Part shown: positions 1-7,953 of the stretch, piece after piece
Numbering within the stretch: position 1 is the stretch's first letter
Layout of the letters: each line of letters opens with the position of its first letter
From: Mycobacterium sp. AT1
Lineage (GTDB): Bacteria > Actinomycetota > Actinomycetes > Mycobacteriales > Mycobacteriaceae
DNA: 40,255 nt
NCBI RefSeq assembly: GCF_002043095.1
Contig: NZ_MVOC01000084.1
Coordinates: 1-40,255 of the forward strand
Direction: 5' to 3'
The notes under the pieces: generated by a model
Seen by the model: the letters and a program-made list of their open reading frames with translations, nothing else
Told to the model about the DNA's origin: nothing
Database searches by the model: none
Program-made: the position numbers and the translations under genes

Positions 1-33
1 CGCCTGCTCGAGCAGGCGGCTCGGTCCAACTGA
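1..33 (+). CDS. C-terminal tail of a possible upstream gene (partial)
   Basis: Frame 1 is open from the window edge and reads RLLEQAARSN before a TGA at 31-33. This would be the last ten codons of a gene starting outside the window. The first 18 bases are also a perfect palindrome, so the stretch could instead be a terminator or operator remnant. No family can be named from ten residues. Confidence 0.3.
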   Translation, partial: RLLEQAARSN

Positions 34-95
34 CGTCGAGCGGTACGGCCCCGGCGACCAGCCGGGAGCTGCACCCACCACGAATGGAGAACACC

Positions 96-1064
96 ATGGC
101 CGACCAGACAGTCGCCACGACCATCGAGCAACTGCTCGGCCCCGACAGTCCCACGAACTGGGGCAAGTGGGGCTCTGACGACGAGGTGGGCAGCCTCAAC
201 TACCTCGACGCCGCCCAAGTCCTTCGTGGGGTGAGCGCGGTCAGCAGCGGAGAAGTGTTCACTCTCCAAGTTCCGATCGGACTTGCCGAGCGGCCGGACC
301 CCGTGTGGCCCGGTCGCGGCCCCGCGGTCCGCACCCAGGTCATGGACGAGGGCTTCTTCACCCGTGGCGAGGAACCGGAGCCCACCGACGGGCATCACTG
401 GGCCGATGACAAGATCGAAATGTTCACCCAGGGGTCCACCCAGTACGACGCGCTCGCCCACTACTGGTACGGCGGCAAGGTGTGGAACGGCTATCCGGCT
501 GACACCACCATCGGCGAACTTGGGCGCGCCTCAGTGCTTTCCATCGCCGAACGCGGCGTGGTCGGACGGGGTGTGCTCGTCGACATGGCCCGCGCCCGCG
601 GCAAAGACGTCCTCGACAGCGGAGAACCCATCACCCTCGAGGACTTGCTCGCCGCCGCCGACGCTCAGGGCACCACCATCCAGGCACGCGACATCTTGAT
701 CATTCGCACCGGATGGATCGGGTCCTACTACCGCACCGACAGCGAGGACTTCTACCGCGACTGGAACGAACCGGGCCTGATCTACAGCCGCGAACTCGTC
801 GAGTGGTTCCAGAAGATGGAAATCCCCAACCTGGTGACCGACACCATCGCCAACGAGCTGAGCTTCTACCCCGGCGGACTGCAACTGCCCCTGCACTGCG
901 CGCTGATGCGCAACCTCGGTGTCACCTTCACCGAACTCTGTCAGCTCGACGATCTCGCCGACGCCTGCGCAGCCGATCAGCGGTGGACCTTCCTCTACAG
1001 CGCTGCCCCACTGAAGATCTCCGGCGCCAGTGGCGCGCCGGTCAACCCGGTGGTCATCCGATGA
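96..1064 (+). CDS. Cyclase family (PF04199) metal-dependent hydrolase
   Basis: A 322-aa protein of the cyclase/kynurenine-formamidase/isatin-hydrolase family, which uses a metal centre to hydrolyse amide, lactam or ring carbonyl bonds. The segment GSTQYDALAHYWYGG sits where the family has its HxGTHxD metal motif, so the leading His is replaced, while the Asp and the downstream His are kept. A family-typical LIIRTGWI strand follows near residue 205 and a C-terminal PLHCALMRNLGV segment near 270. I chose ATG 96 over ATG 84 because GGAGA lies 6 nt before it. The stop overlaps the aldolase start as ATGA (1061-1064), so it is the first gene of a translationally coupled operon. The substrate is unknown. 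By context it may hydrolyse a cyclic ketone or lactone made from a cyclitol (inference). Confidence 0.8.
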   Translation: MADQTVATTIEQLLGPDSPTNWGKWGSDDEVGSLNYLDAAQVLRGVSAVSSGEVFTLQVPIGLAERPDPVWPGRGPAVRTQVMDEGFFTRGEEPEPTDGHHWADDKIEMFTQGSTQYDALAHYWYGGKVWNGYPADTTIGELGRASVLSIAERGVVGRGVLVDMARARGKDVLDSGEPITLEDLLAAADAQGTTIQARDILIIRTGWIGSYYRTDSEDFYRDWNEPGLIYSRELVEWFQKMEIPNLVTDTIANELSFYPGGLQLPLHCALMRNLGVTFTELCQLDDLADACAADQRWTFLYSAAPLKISGASGAPVNPVVIR

Positions 1065-1957
1065 ACAACCCACCTCGCGCCACCACCGTCGCCACCGAAT
1101 CCGCCACCACCGGGCCGATCGACGCCTTCCGTGACACCCACGGTCTGTTCACCATGGTCGCGGTCGACCAGCGCGGCTCCCTGCGGCACATGCTCAGCAC
1201 GGGGCGTCGGCACTCCGCCACCGACGACGAACTCACCGACTTCAAGGCCGCGGTGATCGACGCCGTCAGCGGGACGGCCAGCGGTGTCCTGCTGGACCGC
1301 GACTTCGGACTCACCGCCGCACAGCGGTCACAGTGCCCCGTCATCTTGGCCGCGGACGTCTTGTCTGCCAGCCGACACGGTGGACCAGTCGACGTCGCCC
1401 TGCTGGACGACGGCGTCACCGCCGAGACCGTACACCGCTTCGGGGCCGCGGCCTTGAAGTTCCTCCTTCCCTGGCACCCCGACCGGCGCCGCGAAGCCGT
1501 CGACCTGGCCCACGAATTCGTGGCCCGCTGCAAGGATCTGGGGCTGCCGGGTGTTCTCGAAGGAGTCGTACGACCGCGGGAAGGAAGCACCGCCTCCCAG
1601 GAGGGCTTCGCCGAGGCGCTCGTCACCGCCGCCGCCGACCTCGCCGAAACGGAGCCGGACCTCTACAAGACCGAAGTCGTCTACACCAGCCACGACGACC
1701 ACGATCTCGCCACCGCCACCTCACGGGCAATTACCGACACCCTCTCCTGCCCGTGGGTCGTCCTGTCCTCCGGCGTCAGCGCTGCCCACTTCCCCGCCGC
1801 CGCGGCTGCGGCGGCACAGGGCGGAGCCAGCGGCTTCCTGGCCGGGCGGGCCGTGTGGAGCGAGGCGACGACGGCCGAGGACCCGGTCGGCTATCTCCGC
1901 GCACACGCCGCCCCGAACCTGCAGGCCATCACCGACCGGGTACGGGCGGCGTCATGA
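1061..1957 (+). CDS. LacD-like class I aldolase
   Basis: A 298-aa TIM-barrel aldolase of the LacD/YihT/DUF2090-like class I family, which cleaves ketose-1-phosphates or 1,6-bisphosphates to dihydroxyacetone phosphate plus an aldehyde. Seen in the sequence: the N-terminal MVAVDQRGSLRHML signature (32-45), AALKFLLPW (130-138), and DLYKTE with Lys203 at the Schiff-base position. It starts at ATG 1061, overlapping the cyclase stop, and its own TGA overlaps the kinase ATG (1954-1957). Paired with an IolC-type kinase, the most economical role is cleavage of 2-deoxy-5-keto-gluconate 6-phosphate to malonate semialdehyde and DHAP, or of a close analogue. A sulfofructose-phosphate aldolase role is an alternative, but the partner kinase looks like IolC. 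Confidence 0.82.
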   Translation: MNNPPRATTVATESATTGPIDAFRDTHGLFTMVAVDQRGSLRHMLSTGRRHSATDDELTDFKAAVIDAVSGTASGVLLDRDFGLTAAQRSQCPVILAADVLSASRHGGPVDVALLDDGVTAETVHRFGAAALKFLLPWHPDRRREAVDLAHEFVARCKDLGLPGVLEGVVRPREGSTASQEGFAEALVTAAADLAETEPDLYKTEVVYTSHDDHDLATATSRAITDTLSCPWVVLSSGVSAAHFPAAAAAAAQGGASGFLAGRAVWSEATTAEDPVGYLRAHAAPNLQAITDRVRAAS

Positions 1958-2943
1958 CCGTCACCAGCCGCATCGGTGACGTGCCCGACGTCGTGGTGAT
2001 CGGCCGCATCTGCATCGACATCTACCCCGAACAGATCGGCGTCGGTCTTGCAGATGTCCGCACCTTCAGCAAGTCGATCGGAGGCAGCGCGACGAACGTC
2101 GCCGTCGCCATCGCCCAGCTGGGCAACACCGCCCGACTCATCACCCGCACCGGGGACGACCCGTTCGGTGACTTTGCACGCACCGAGCTGGCCCGACTTG
2201 GGGTCGTCACCGAGGCCATCACCTCGGTCCCGGGAATGCAGTCGGTACTGACCTTCTGCGAAATCCATCCTCCCGACGACTTCCCGCTCTACATCTACCG
2301 CAACCCGACTGCACCCGACATGTACGTCGAGGCGGAACACCTTCCCCTCCAACAGATTGCGAGCGCACCGATCTTCTGGGCGACGGCTACAGGGCTGTCG
2401 CGGGAACCCAGCCGCTCCGCGCACCACCAGGCGTGGGAAACGCGCGGGCGACGACCGCACACCGTGCTGGACTTGGATTACCGACCCATGTTCTGGGACG
2501 GCGAGCAGCACGCCCACGACGCCGTGTCCGAGGCGCTCGACCACGTCACCGTCACCGTCGGCAATCTCGAGGAATGCCGCGTCGCCGTCGGTGAGACCGA
2601 CGCCGATCGAGCCGCGGACGCACTGCTCGACCGCGGCGTCGAACTCGTCATCGTCAAGAAGGGTCCCGACGGAGTGCTGGCCCGCACCCGCGACGAACGC
2701 ATCGTCTCGGAACCCATTCCCGTCACCGTCGCCAACGGGCTGGGCGCCGGCGACGCCTTCGGCGGAGCGTTGTGCCACGGCCTTCTCCACGGACTGCCTC
2801 TGCAGGAGACGCTCGACCTCGCCAATGCTGCCGGCGCGCTGGTCGCCACTCGTCGCGAATGTTCCTTGGCCATGCCCACATTGGCGGAACTGACCGAGTT
2901 CGCCACTGGTGCCGCGGCGGCCAGAACACCGACACACATTTGA
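1954..2943 (+). CDS. iolC: PfkB-family 5-dehydro-2-deoxygluconokinase-like kinase
   Basis: A 329-aa ribokinase-fold sugar kinase. The N-terminus has the IolC signature IGRICIDIYPEQIG (17-29), then KSIGGSATNVAVAIAQLG (40-57), ITRTGDDPFG (63-72), FCEIHPPDDFPLYIYR (101-116) and LDLDYRPMFW (172-181). The GAGD catalytic motif is at 264-267 (base Asp267). IolC phosphorylates 2-deoxy-5-keto-gluconate in myo-inositol catabolism. The start is the ATG in the ATGA overlap with the aldolase, so the two are translationally coupled, as expected for a kinase-aldolase pair. A related substrate such as an amino or methyl cyclitol product cannot be excluded. IolB, IolD and IolA are not in the window. Confidence 0.85.
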   Translation: MTVTSRIGDVPDVVVIGRICIDIYPEQIGVGLADVRTFSKSIGGSATNVAVAIAQLGNTARLITRTGDDPFGDFARTELARLGVVTEAITSVPGMQSVLTFCEIHPPDDFPLYIYRNPTAPDMYVEAEHLPLQQIASAPIFWATATGLSREPSRSAHHQAWETRGRRPHTVLDLDYRPMFWDGEQHAHDAVSEALDHVTVTVGNLEECRVAVGETDADRAADALLDRGVELVIVKKGPDGVLARTRDERIVSEPIPVTVANGLGAGDAFGGALCHGLLHGLPLQETLDLANAAGALVATRRECSLAMPTLAELTEFATGAAAARTPTHI

Positions 2944-2974
2944 ACGCCAACGACATCCAAGGAGAAGGTTCACT

Positions 2975-4114
2975 ATGACCGAGATTCGAGTCGCCATCAT
3001 CGGGGGCGGCGGGTTCATGGGCTACGCCCACAGCCTGGGCTGGGCGTTGGCACCCATCGCCGCCGACGCCGGCGCCACCATCCGCAAGTCAGTCCTCGTC
3101 GAAGCCGACGAGGAGCGCGCGAAGGCCGCCGCCAAACGCCTGAACTGGGACGAGTGGTCCGCTGACTGGCGGCAGGTGATCGCCCGCGACGACATCGACG
3201 TCGTCGACATCGTCACCCCGCCGGCCGCGCACGCCGAAATCGCCATCGCCGCCTTGGCCGCGGGCAAGCACGTCTTCGTCGAGAAGCCGATCAGCAACGA
3301 CCTCGCGGAAGCCGACCTCATGCAGGCCGCAGCCGAGAAGAGCACCGTGGTCAGCCAAGTCGGCTTCAACTATCGCCACGCCCCCGCCATCACCTTCATC
3401 AAGCGCATGCTCGACGACGGCACCCTGGGACACCCCCTCCAGTTTCGGGCGCACTACACCCAAGACGTCGGGGTCCTCGGCCGCGTCCTCAGCGGTTGGC
3501 GCGCGAAGAAGGGCGCCGGGGGGTCGGGTGTCACCGGCGACATCGGCTCGCACATCATCGATCTCGCCTCCTACCTCGTCGGAGACATCGACAGCGTGAC
3601 CGCGATCATCGGCGCGAAGGATCCCGCCGACGACACCGCCTGGCTGCCCGACGAGCAGCGCCGCGCCGGCCAACACCTCGACGACGCCGCGCTGTGGATG
3701 GCGAAGTTCACCAACGGAGCCATCGGATCATTCGCGGCCACCGTGTACGCCTCGGGCCGGAAGAACCGGATGTTCTTCGAACTGGAATGCACCCGCGGCA
3801 ACGTGGAATTCGACTGGAACCACTCCGACGAACTGAAGCTCAGTCTGGTCAGCGACCCGCCGGAGCAACAGGGATTCCGCACCGTGTCGATGAACGAGAA
3901 CCACGACGACTTCTGGTGGCCACTGGGCGGAATGGGCTCCGGCTACGTCGACGACGCCGCACTGCAGTTGCAGAAGTTCGTCAAGGCAATCGTCGAAGGC
4001 CGCAGCGGAGCACCCAGTTTCGCCGACGCGACTCGCACCCAGCGCGTCATCGCCGCGGTGATGGAGTCGGCTGACAGCCTCCGCTGGGTCACGGTCGACG
4101 AGGTGACCGCATGA
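2975..4114 (+). CDS. Gfo/Idh/MocA family NAD(P)-dependent oxidoreductase
   Basis: A 379-aa dehydrogenase with an N-terminal Rossmann fold (VAIIGGGGFMG, 6-16), the EKP motif at 103-105 that marks the family, and GDIGSHIIDL carrying catalytic Asp/His. Family members oxidise or epimerise sugars and cyclitols; IolG (inositol 2-dehydrogenase) and IolW belong here. ATG 2975 is preceded by GGAGAAGG at 2961-2968. It lies 31 bp after the kinase and overlaps the TIM-barrel gene by ATGA at 4111-4114. The likely job is the first oxidation of a cyclitol-like substrate, with the TIM-barrel protein acting next (inference). Confidence 0.87.
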   Translation: MTEIRVAIIGGGGFMGYAHSLGWALAPIAADAGATIRKSVLVEADEERAKAAAKRLNWDEWSADWRQVIARDDIDVVDIVTPPAAHAEIAIAALAAGKHVFVEKPISNDLAEADLMQAAAEKSTVVSQVGFNYRHAPAITFIKRMLDDGTLGHPLQFRAHYTQDVGVLGRVLSGWRAKKGAGGSGVTGDIGSHIIDLASYLVGDIDSVTAIIGAKDPADDTAWLPDEQRRAGQHLDDAALWMAKFTNGAIGSFAATVYASGRKNRMFFELECTRGNVEFDWNHSDELKLSLVSDPPEQQGFRTVSMNENHDDFWWPLGGMGSGYVDDAALQLQKFVKAIVEGRSGAPSFADATRTQRVIAAVMESADSLRWVTVDEVTA

Positions 4115-5112
4115 GTCTGGCGCTGCGGTGGAGCACCGACCTGGTGACCTACTTCAATCCGGCCTACTGGGGACTACCGGCCGACCTTTCCTACGACGCG
4201 TGGGAGAAGGAAGTCGACGACGACCCGCAACGTTTCTTCCGTCGGATGCTCGACGGGGCCGCTGCAGCGGGCCTGAGCGGCATCGAACTGGCACCCGCGC
4301 CCAGCGGCTGGGTCAACGCGCTGCGCGCGTACGGGTCGGCCGCGGCGTTCAAACACGAGCTGGATGCCCGCGGTCTCGTGCTGTCCTCCAGCTACGTGCT
4401 TCCCGTCCAGCTCAAAGCGGCCCTGGACGCCGACCCCGCCGACCGGTCCCGCGCCGAGCACGCATTGGACGACGAAATCACAGGACACGCAGAGTTCTTG
4501 CGCGAGGTCGGATGCCCTAACCTGGTGACCAGCACCATCCCCCGTGCCCAATTTTCTGAGGTCGAAGGCGTCGACGCACCGTCAGCAGACTTCGACGCAC
4601 CCACCGATCCGGAACTGATGGGCGCTGTCGCCGACCAGCTCAACCGCATCGGTGAGGTCGCCGCCAAAGTCGGCGTCGGAGTGGCGATTCACACCGACGC
4701 CTACTCGCTGGCCTCCCGTACACGAGACATCGACGCGCTGATGACGCAGACCGACCCCGACCGGGTCAAGCTGTGCATCGACGCCGGCCACATCGCCCTC
4801 GACGGCGGAGACCCCCTGGCCGTGATTCGGGCGCATTCACGCCGAGCACCCGTTCTGCACTGGAAGGACTGTGCGAGCCATCTCCCGCCGCACACACTCA
4901 GCGGCCCGCCGATGGTGCGCCACGACGTCATGATCAAGTACTTCCGCGTCATGGGACCCGACGGCGTCGTCGACTGGCACGAGTGGGTCAAGATCCTGCG
5001 AGACAACCAGTGGAGCGGCTGGGGTGTCGCCGAAATCGACATGTCCGTCGACCCACAACGCGAAATCGCCGAGGGCATCGACTATTTCCGACGCGAACTG
5101 GCCGGCCACTGA
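4111..5112 (+). CDS. Sugar phosphate isomerase/epimerase, IolE/IolI-like TIM barrel
   Basis: A 333-aa xylose-isomerase-like TIM-barrel protein (AP_endonuc_2 fold). Visible motifs are GIELAPAP near residue 56, IHTDAYS near 192, CIDAGHIAL near 222 and HWKDC near 250, then AEID near 310; these carry the metal-binding Glu, His, Asp and His positions of the family. IolE dehydrates 2-keto-myo-inositol and IolI isomerises keto-inositols, both in this fold. The start overlaps the dehydrogenase stop. It ends the five-gene operon, so the set oxidise, isomerise or dehydrate, hydrolyse, phosphorylate, cleave is complete in outline. The exact substrate is inferred. Confidence 0.82.
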   Translation: MSLALRWSTDLVTYFNPAYWGLPADLSYDAWEKEVDDDPQRFFRRMLDGAAAAGLSGIELAPAPSGWVNALRAYGSAAAFKHELDARGLVLSSSYVLPVQLKAALDADPADRSRAEHALDDEITGHAEFLREVGCPNLVTSTIPRAQFSEVEGVDAPSADFDAPTDPELMGAVADQLNRIGEVAAKVGVGVAIHTDAYSLASRTRDIDALMTQTDPDRVKLCIDAGHIALDGGDPLAVIRAHSRRAPVLHWKDCASHLPPHTLSGPPMVRHDVMIKYFRVMGPDGVVDWHEWVKILRDNQWSGWGVAEIDMSVDPQREIAEGIDYFRRELAGH

Positions 5113-5547
5113 TGACCCACCACCTCACCGCCAAGCCAGGGACACGCCTCGCTGTGCAGCCATCGTCGACGAAGGACTCCACGACCCGAACGCGTGAAAC
5201 GCGGGAAGGTGCTGACCGTGGCCTATGAGGACGCGGTCATCATGACCCTGATGCGCGCCTGGGAGGCCGACGCTCGACAGCGACGTCTCGGCGGCGACGA
5301 TCGGCACCTCGTGGCAGAGGAACCATCCGACGTCGGCGACCGGCGCCACCGGAGGCGATCCGACAGCAGTCCCCGCGACGGCCTGGACCGCTTCACGCGG
5401 ACCCTGTCTCGGCTCTGCGGCATCCGTGAGTGAGACCGCCTATGGGCGATCAGTCACCGACGTCGCCACGCCCTGAAACGCGCCTGCGCACCGCACGAGT
5501 ACCACGACGCACCCGGCCTACATCGACCCACTACTCAAGGAGCGCAC
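5113..5547. other. Gap between the iolC-like operon and the amine oxidase gene
   Basis: A 435-bp stretch without a recognisable protein. It holds two short + strand frames: 38 codons from an ATG at 5112 that overlaps the preceding stop, and 71 codons from GTG 5218. No hairpin terminator is obvious. AAGGAG just before 5548 is the ribosome binding site of the amine oxidase. Confidence 0.5.
5218..5433 (+). CDS. Hypothetical small Arg/Asp-rich protein
   Basis: A possible 71-aa protein from GTG 5218 with GGAAGG at 5203-5208 upstream. The N-terminal third could be helical (EDAVIMTLMRAWEADARQRR); the rest is charged and low in complexity. I recognise no family, and it may be chance coding in high-GC DNA. 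Confidence 0.22.
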   Translation: MAYEDAVIMTLMRAWEADARQRRLGGDDRHLVAEEPSDVGDRRHRRRSDSSPRDGLDRFTRTLSRLCGIRE

Positions 5548-6951
5548 ATGTCTACAGCCACCCCGCCGCCAGCCACAGTCCCTAACGTGATCGTGGTGGG
5601 GGCCGGCCTGTCGGGAATGACCGCGGCTTACACCCTGGCCGCACAGGGCCTGGAGGTCATCGTCGTCGAGGCCAAGGACCGTGTCGGCGGCCGCACCCAC
5701 TCCGATCCCGACTACGAAGGCGGGCCCCTAGACCTCGGGGGAATGCTGATCGGCGTCACACACGACCGCTCGCGACGTCTTGGGGAAACCCTCGGATTGA
5801 CCTGGGCGCACGCACGACCCGAAGGGCGGATGACCTATCGCGTCAACGGCGACGTCATCCTTGCGCCGGACAGCAGCTATCCGACCACGATCGACGGATC
5901 CGACGGATTCGACGTCAAACTCGCCAAGGCGTACGGCAAGTTCGACGTCCTCGCCGCCCGTGTCGGGGCAGATGGGCCATGGGACACCGCCTTCGACCGC
6001 GAACTCGACATGATGAACGTGGCGACGTGGCTCGAACTGAACGTGCCGGACCCAGTCGTGCGGCGCATCGTCGACACCGACCTGAACATAATCGTCGGTG
6101 CCGCCACCTCAGAGATCTCCATGCTGTTCTGGGCGCAATACGTCGCCAAGTGCGAGAACATGCACGCGCTCCAGGTCACGGCCAACGACGCCCTGTGGAT
6201 CGGCGGCGCCCAGCAGATCTCCCAACGCATCGCCGAACAACCCGGCATCACCCTCGTCACCGAATCCCCCGTTACCTCAGTGCAATACACCGACGACAGC
6301 GTCACCGTGCACACGACGAAGAGCGCATACACCGCCGCCCACGCGATCATCGCGGTACCGCCGGCCTCGGCCAATGCGATCGCCTACATCCCGGAACTTC
6401 CGCTGCAACGCCGTCAACTCCAAGCCCGGGCACCCATGGGCCGGGAGAGCAAGGTTCAGATGCGTTACCCCAGCCCTTTCTGGCGGGAGTCCCACCAATC
6501 AGGCGAAGTCTTCGATCTGGACCTCGGCTACCTCGCCCTGGACGTCACCCGCCCCGGGGACCTCTCGGCCACGATCGTGGCCTTCATCGGCGGGAAGGAC
6601 TACGACGCCTGGTTCGCGCTAGGGGACACCGGACGACGTCAGGCGGTAATCGAATCACTGGTCGCCACGTTGGGCCCCGCCGCCTCGGAACCGTTGAGCT
6701 ACCACGAGACCGACTGGCCCAGCATCCCCTACACCCTCGGCGCGCCAGTCACCGTCATGCCACCCGGGCTACTCAGCAGCATCGGCACCGCGCTCAACGC
6801 CCCAATTGGGCCGCTGCGCTTCGCGGGCACCGAAGCAGCACCCATGTGGACCGGGTACATGGAAGGCGCGGTCCGAGCCGGAGAAGCCGCCGCCCAGAGC
6901 ATCCTCGACTCCGTCGCCACTTCGGCAACCACTGCTGGGGGAAGCCGATGA
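5548..6951 (+). CDS. Flavin-dependent amine oxidase (monoamine/putrescine oxidase type)
   Basis: A 467-aa FAD amine oxidase. The N-terminal dinucleotide-binding motif VVGAGLSGMTAAYTL is followed by VIVVEAKDRVGGRTHS (about residues 11-51), and the C-terminus has the family FAGTEAAPMWTGYMEGAVRAGEAAA segment in two parts near 430-455. No Cys is present for covalent FAD attachment, as usual in bacterial members. The enzyme oxidises a primary or secondary amine to an imine, releasing H2O2. The start is ATG 5548 with AAGGAG 7 nt upstream. Its stop overlaps the RidA start (ATGA 6948-6951). The coupling to an imine deaminase supports an imine product. Putrescine or an amino-sugar/cyclitol amine is plausible. 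Confidence 0.88.
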   Translation: MSTATPPPATVPNVIVVGAGLSGMTAAYTLAAQGLEVIVVEAKDRVGGRTHSDPDYEGGPLDLGGMLIGVTHDRSRRLGETLGLTWAHARPEGRMTYRVNGDVILAPDSSYPTTIDGSDGFDVKLAKAYGKFDVLAARVGADGPWDTAFDRELDMMNVATWLELNVPDPVVRRIVDTDLNIIVGAATSEISMLFWAQYVAKCENMHALQVTANDALWIGGAQQISQRIAEQPGITLVTESPVTSVQYTDDSVTVHTTKSAYTAAHAIIAVPPASANAIAYIPELPLQRRQLQARAPMGRESKVQMRYPSPFWRESHQSGEVFDLDLGYLALDVTRPGDLSATIVAFIGGKDYDAWFALGDTGRRQAVIESLVATLGPAASEPLSYHETDWPSIPYTLGAPVTVMPPGLLSSIGTALNAPIGPLRFAGTEAAPMWTGYMEGAVRAGEAAAQSILDSVATSATTAGGSR

Positions 6952-7352
6952 CTGACAACGAGTTTCACCATCTCGTACCTGCGGGCACCGAACCGGTCGC
7001 CGAGACCTATGGGCTGTCCCCTGGTCTGCGCACCGGGAACCTCATCTTCGTGTCCGGGCAACTTGGCATAGACGAGAACGGGACCATCCCACCGAGTGGC
7101 ACCGAGCAGGCCGAGCTCGCGTTTCACGCCTTGGAGCGCGTGCTCGCCGAGGCCGGTGCCACTCTTGCCGACATCGTTCAACTCCAGACCTTTCACAAGG
7201 GGTCGATGGAGGCGAGTAACGAGTGGTTCTTGCCGGTCAAGAGTCGTTTCATCACTGCCCCCTACCCCTTGTGGACGGGGTTCGGCGTAGCGGACCTGGG
7301 CGGCGACGGCGCGATGATCGAGATTGGCGCCATCGCGCGAATCCCTCTGTGA
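6948..7352 (+). CDS. RidA/YjgF family enamine/imine deaminase
   Basis: A 134-aa Rid-family protein, the usual length. It shows NLIFVSGQLGIDENG (about 31-45) and AFHALERVLAEAGATLADIVQLQTF (about 59-83), both typical, but near the C-terminus it has GDGAMIEIGAIARI in place of the canonical RxxLPxxxxVEIE(A/C)xA form, so the Arg that binds the carboxylate in archetypal RidA is not obvious. Rid proteins hydrolyse reactive imines and enamines to ketones plus ammonia. It is translationally coupled to the amine oxidase, which would produce its substrate. The missing Arg suggests a substrate without a carboxylate next to the imine (inference). Confidence 0.85.
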   Translation: MTDNEFHHLVPAGTEPVAETYGLSPGLRTGNLIFVSGQLGIDENGTIPPSGTEQAELAFHALERVLAEAGATLADIVQLQTFHKGSMEASNEWFLPVKSRFITAPYPLWTGFGVADLGGDGAMIEIGAIARIPL

Positions 7353-7953
7353 CACAGCAGTCCAATCGAAGCGGCGTCCACACGCGGCCGCACCCAAAGC
7401 TCGATTCCCGTGATGTGCGACCAAGCGGCCTGAGACGGCTCGCCGACACCCCAAGTTGCGCCTCGCCACCTGCGGATCATTTCAGATGCTTTGTGCGGCA
7501 ATCGTGTTGGTGTCAACCGATGGCGGGCTTCGACAGCTATGCGATCGGCACCGGGTGGTCGATTCGGGTGGTCGCCGCCCGCACGACCCGGGTGCGGCAG
7601 CGTGCCACGATCGCTCCGTCGCAGGATCAGATCTATGCGGGAACCCACCTTTAGTCGAGGAGTGGGCCCCGGTCCTGGAGTCGTACGCACCCCTCAGATG
7701 CTCGATCGACGAGGCGCGTCGGTCGCGGACTACACCGGTGTCCGATGACGGGGCTACACACGACGAGCCTCGTTGCCAAATAGGTGAATTCGTCGGTCTC
7801 GGCGAACGGCTCGTAGCCGATTCTGATGGCCACCGGCGCACGTCGCGTCACGGCCGTTACGCACGAGAACCTCCGGTGCCGACGTCTACACCGATAGTGC
7901 CGGCACTCCCCTCCTCGGCCAGGCGGTTCACACCGCCTGGCCGCACGGCCAAG
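7353..7953. other. 601-bp gap between ridA-like gene and APC permease
   Basis: No convincing gene is seen on either strand; the open frames are rich in Arg, Pro and Ser and lack family features. The right end carries the terminator at 7917-7942. The stretch may be decayed coding DNA, since it lies between two convergent catabolic genes, but nothing recognisable remains. Confidence 0.5.
7917..7942 (-). terminator. Hairpin terminator of the APC permease gene
   Basis: A perfect 11-bp GC-rich stem (7917-7927 with 7932-7942) closes a 4-nt loop, TCAC. It begins 11 bp after the permease stop on the - strand. There is no T-run, as is common for actinobacterial terminators. It could also stop transcripts arriving from the ridA side. 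Confidence 0.7.

Noticed and set aside
1..18. Palindromic operator or terminator at the window start
   Set aside because: The perfect 18-bp palindrome falls inside a possible coding tail and the left context is missing, so no role can be supported.
713..1060. A longer aldolase starting far upstream at 713
   Set aside because: The upstream codons overlap the cyclase gene and are Arg/Pro-rich; the ATG at 1061 in the ATGA overlap fits the family start.
1061..2943. Sulfoquinovose (sulfo-EMP) kinase-aldolase pair
   Set aside because: The aldolase would fit, but the kinase carries the IolC signature, and no sulfofructose isomerase or sulfolactaldehyde reductase is recognised nearby.
7482..7851. 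Genes in the 7353-7953 gap on either strand
   Set aside because: The open frames are Arg/Ser/Pro-rich with no ribosome sites or motifs, typical of chance frames in high-GC DNA.
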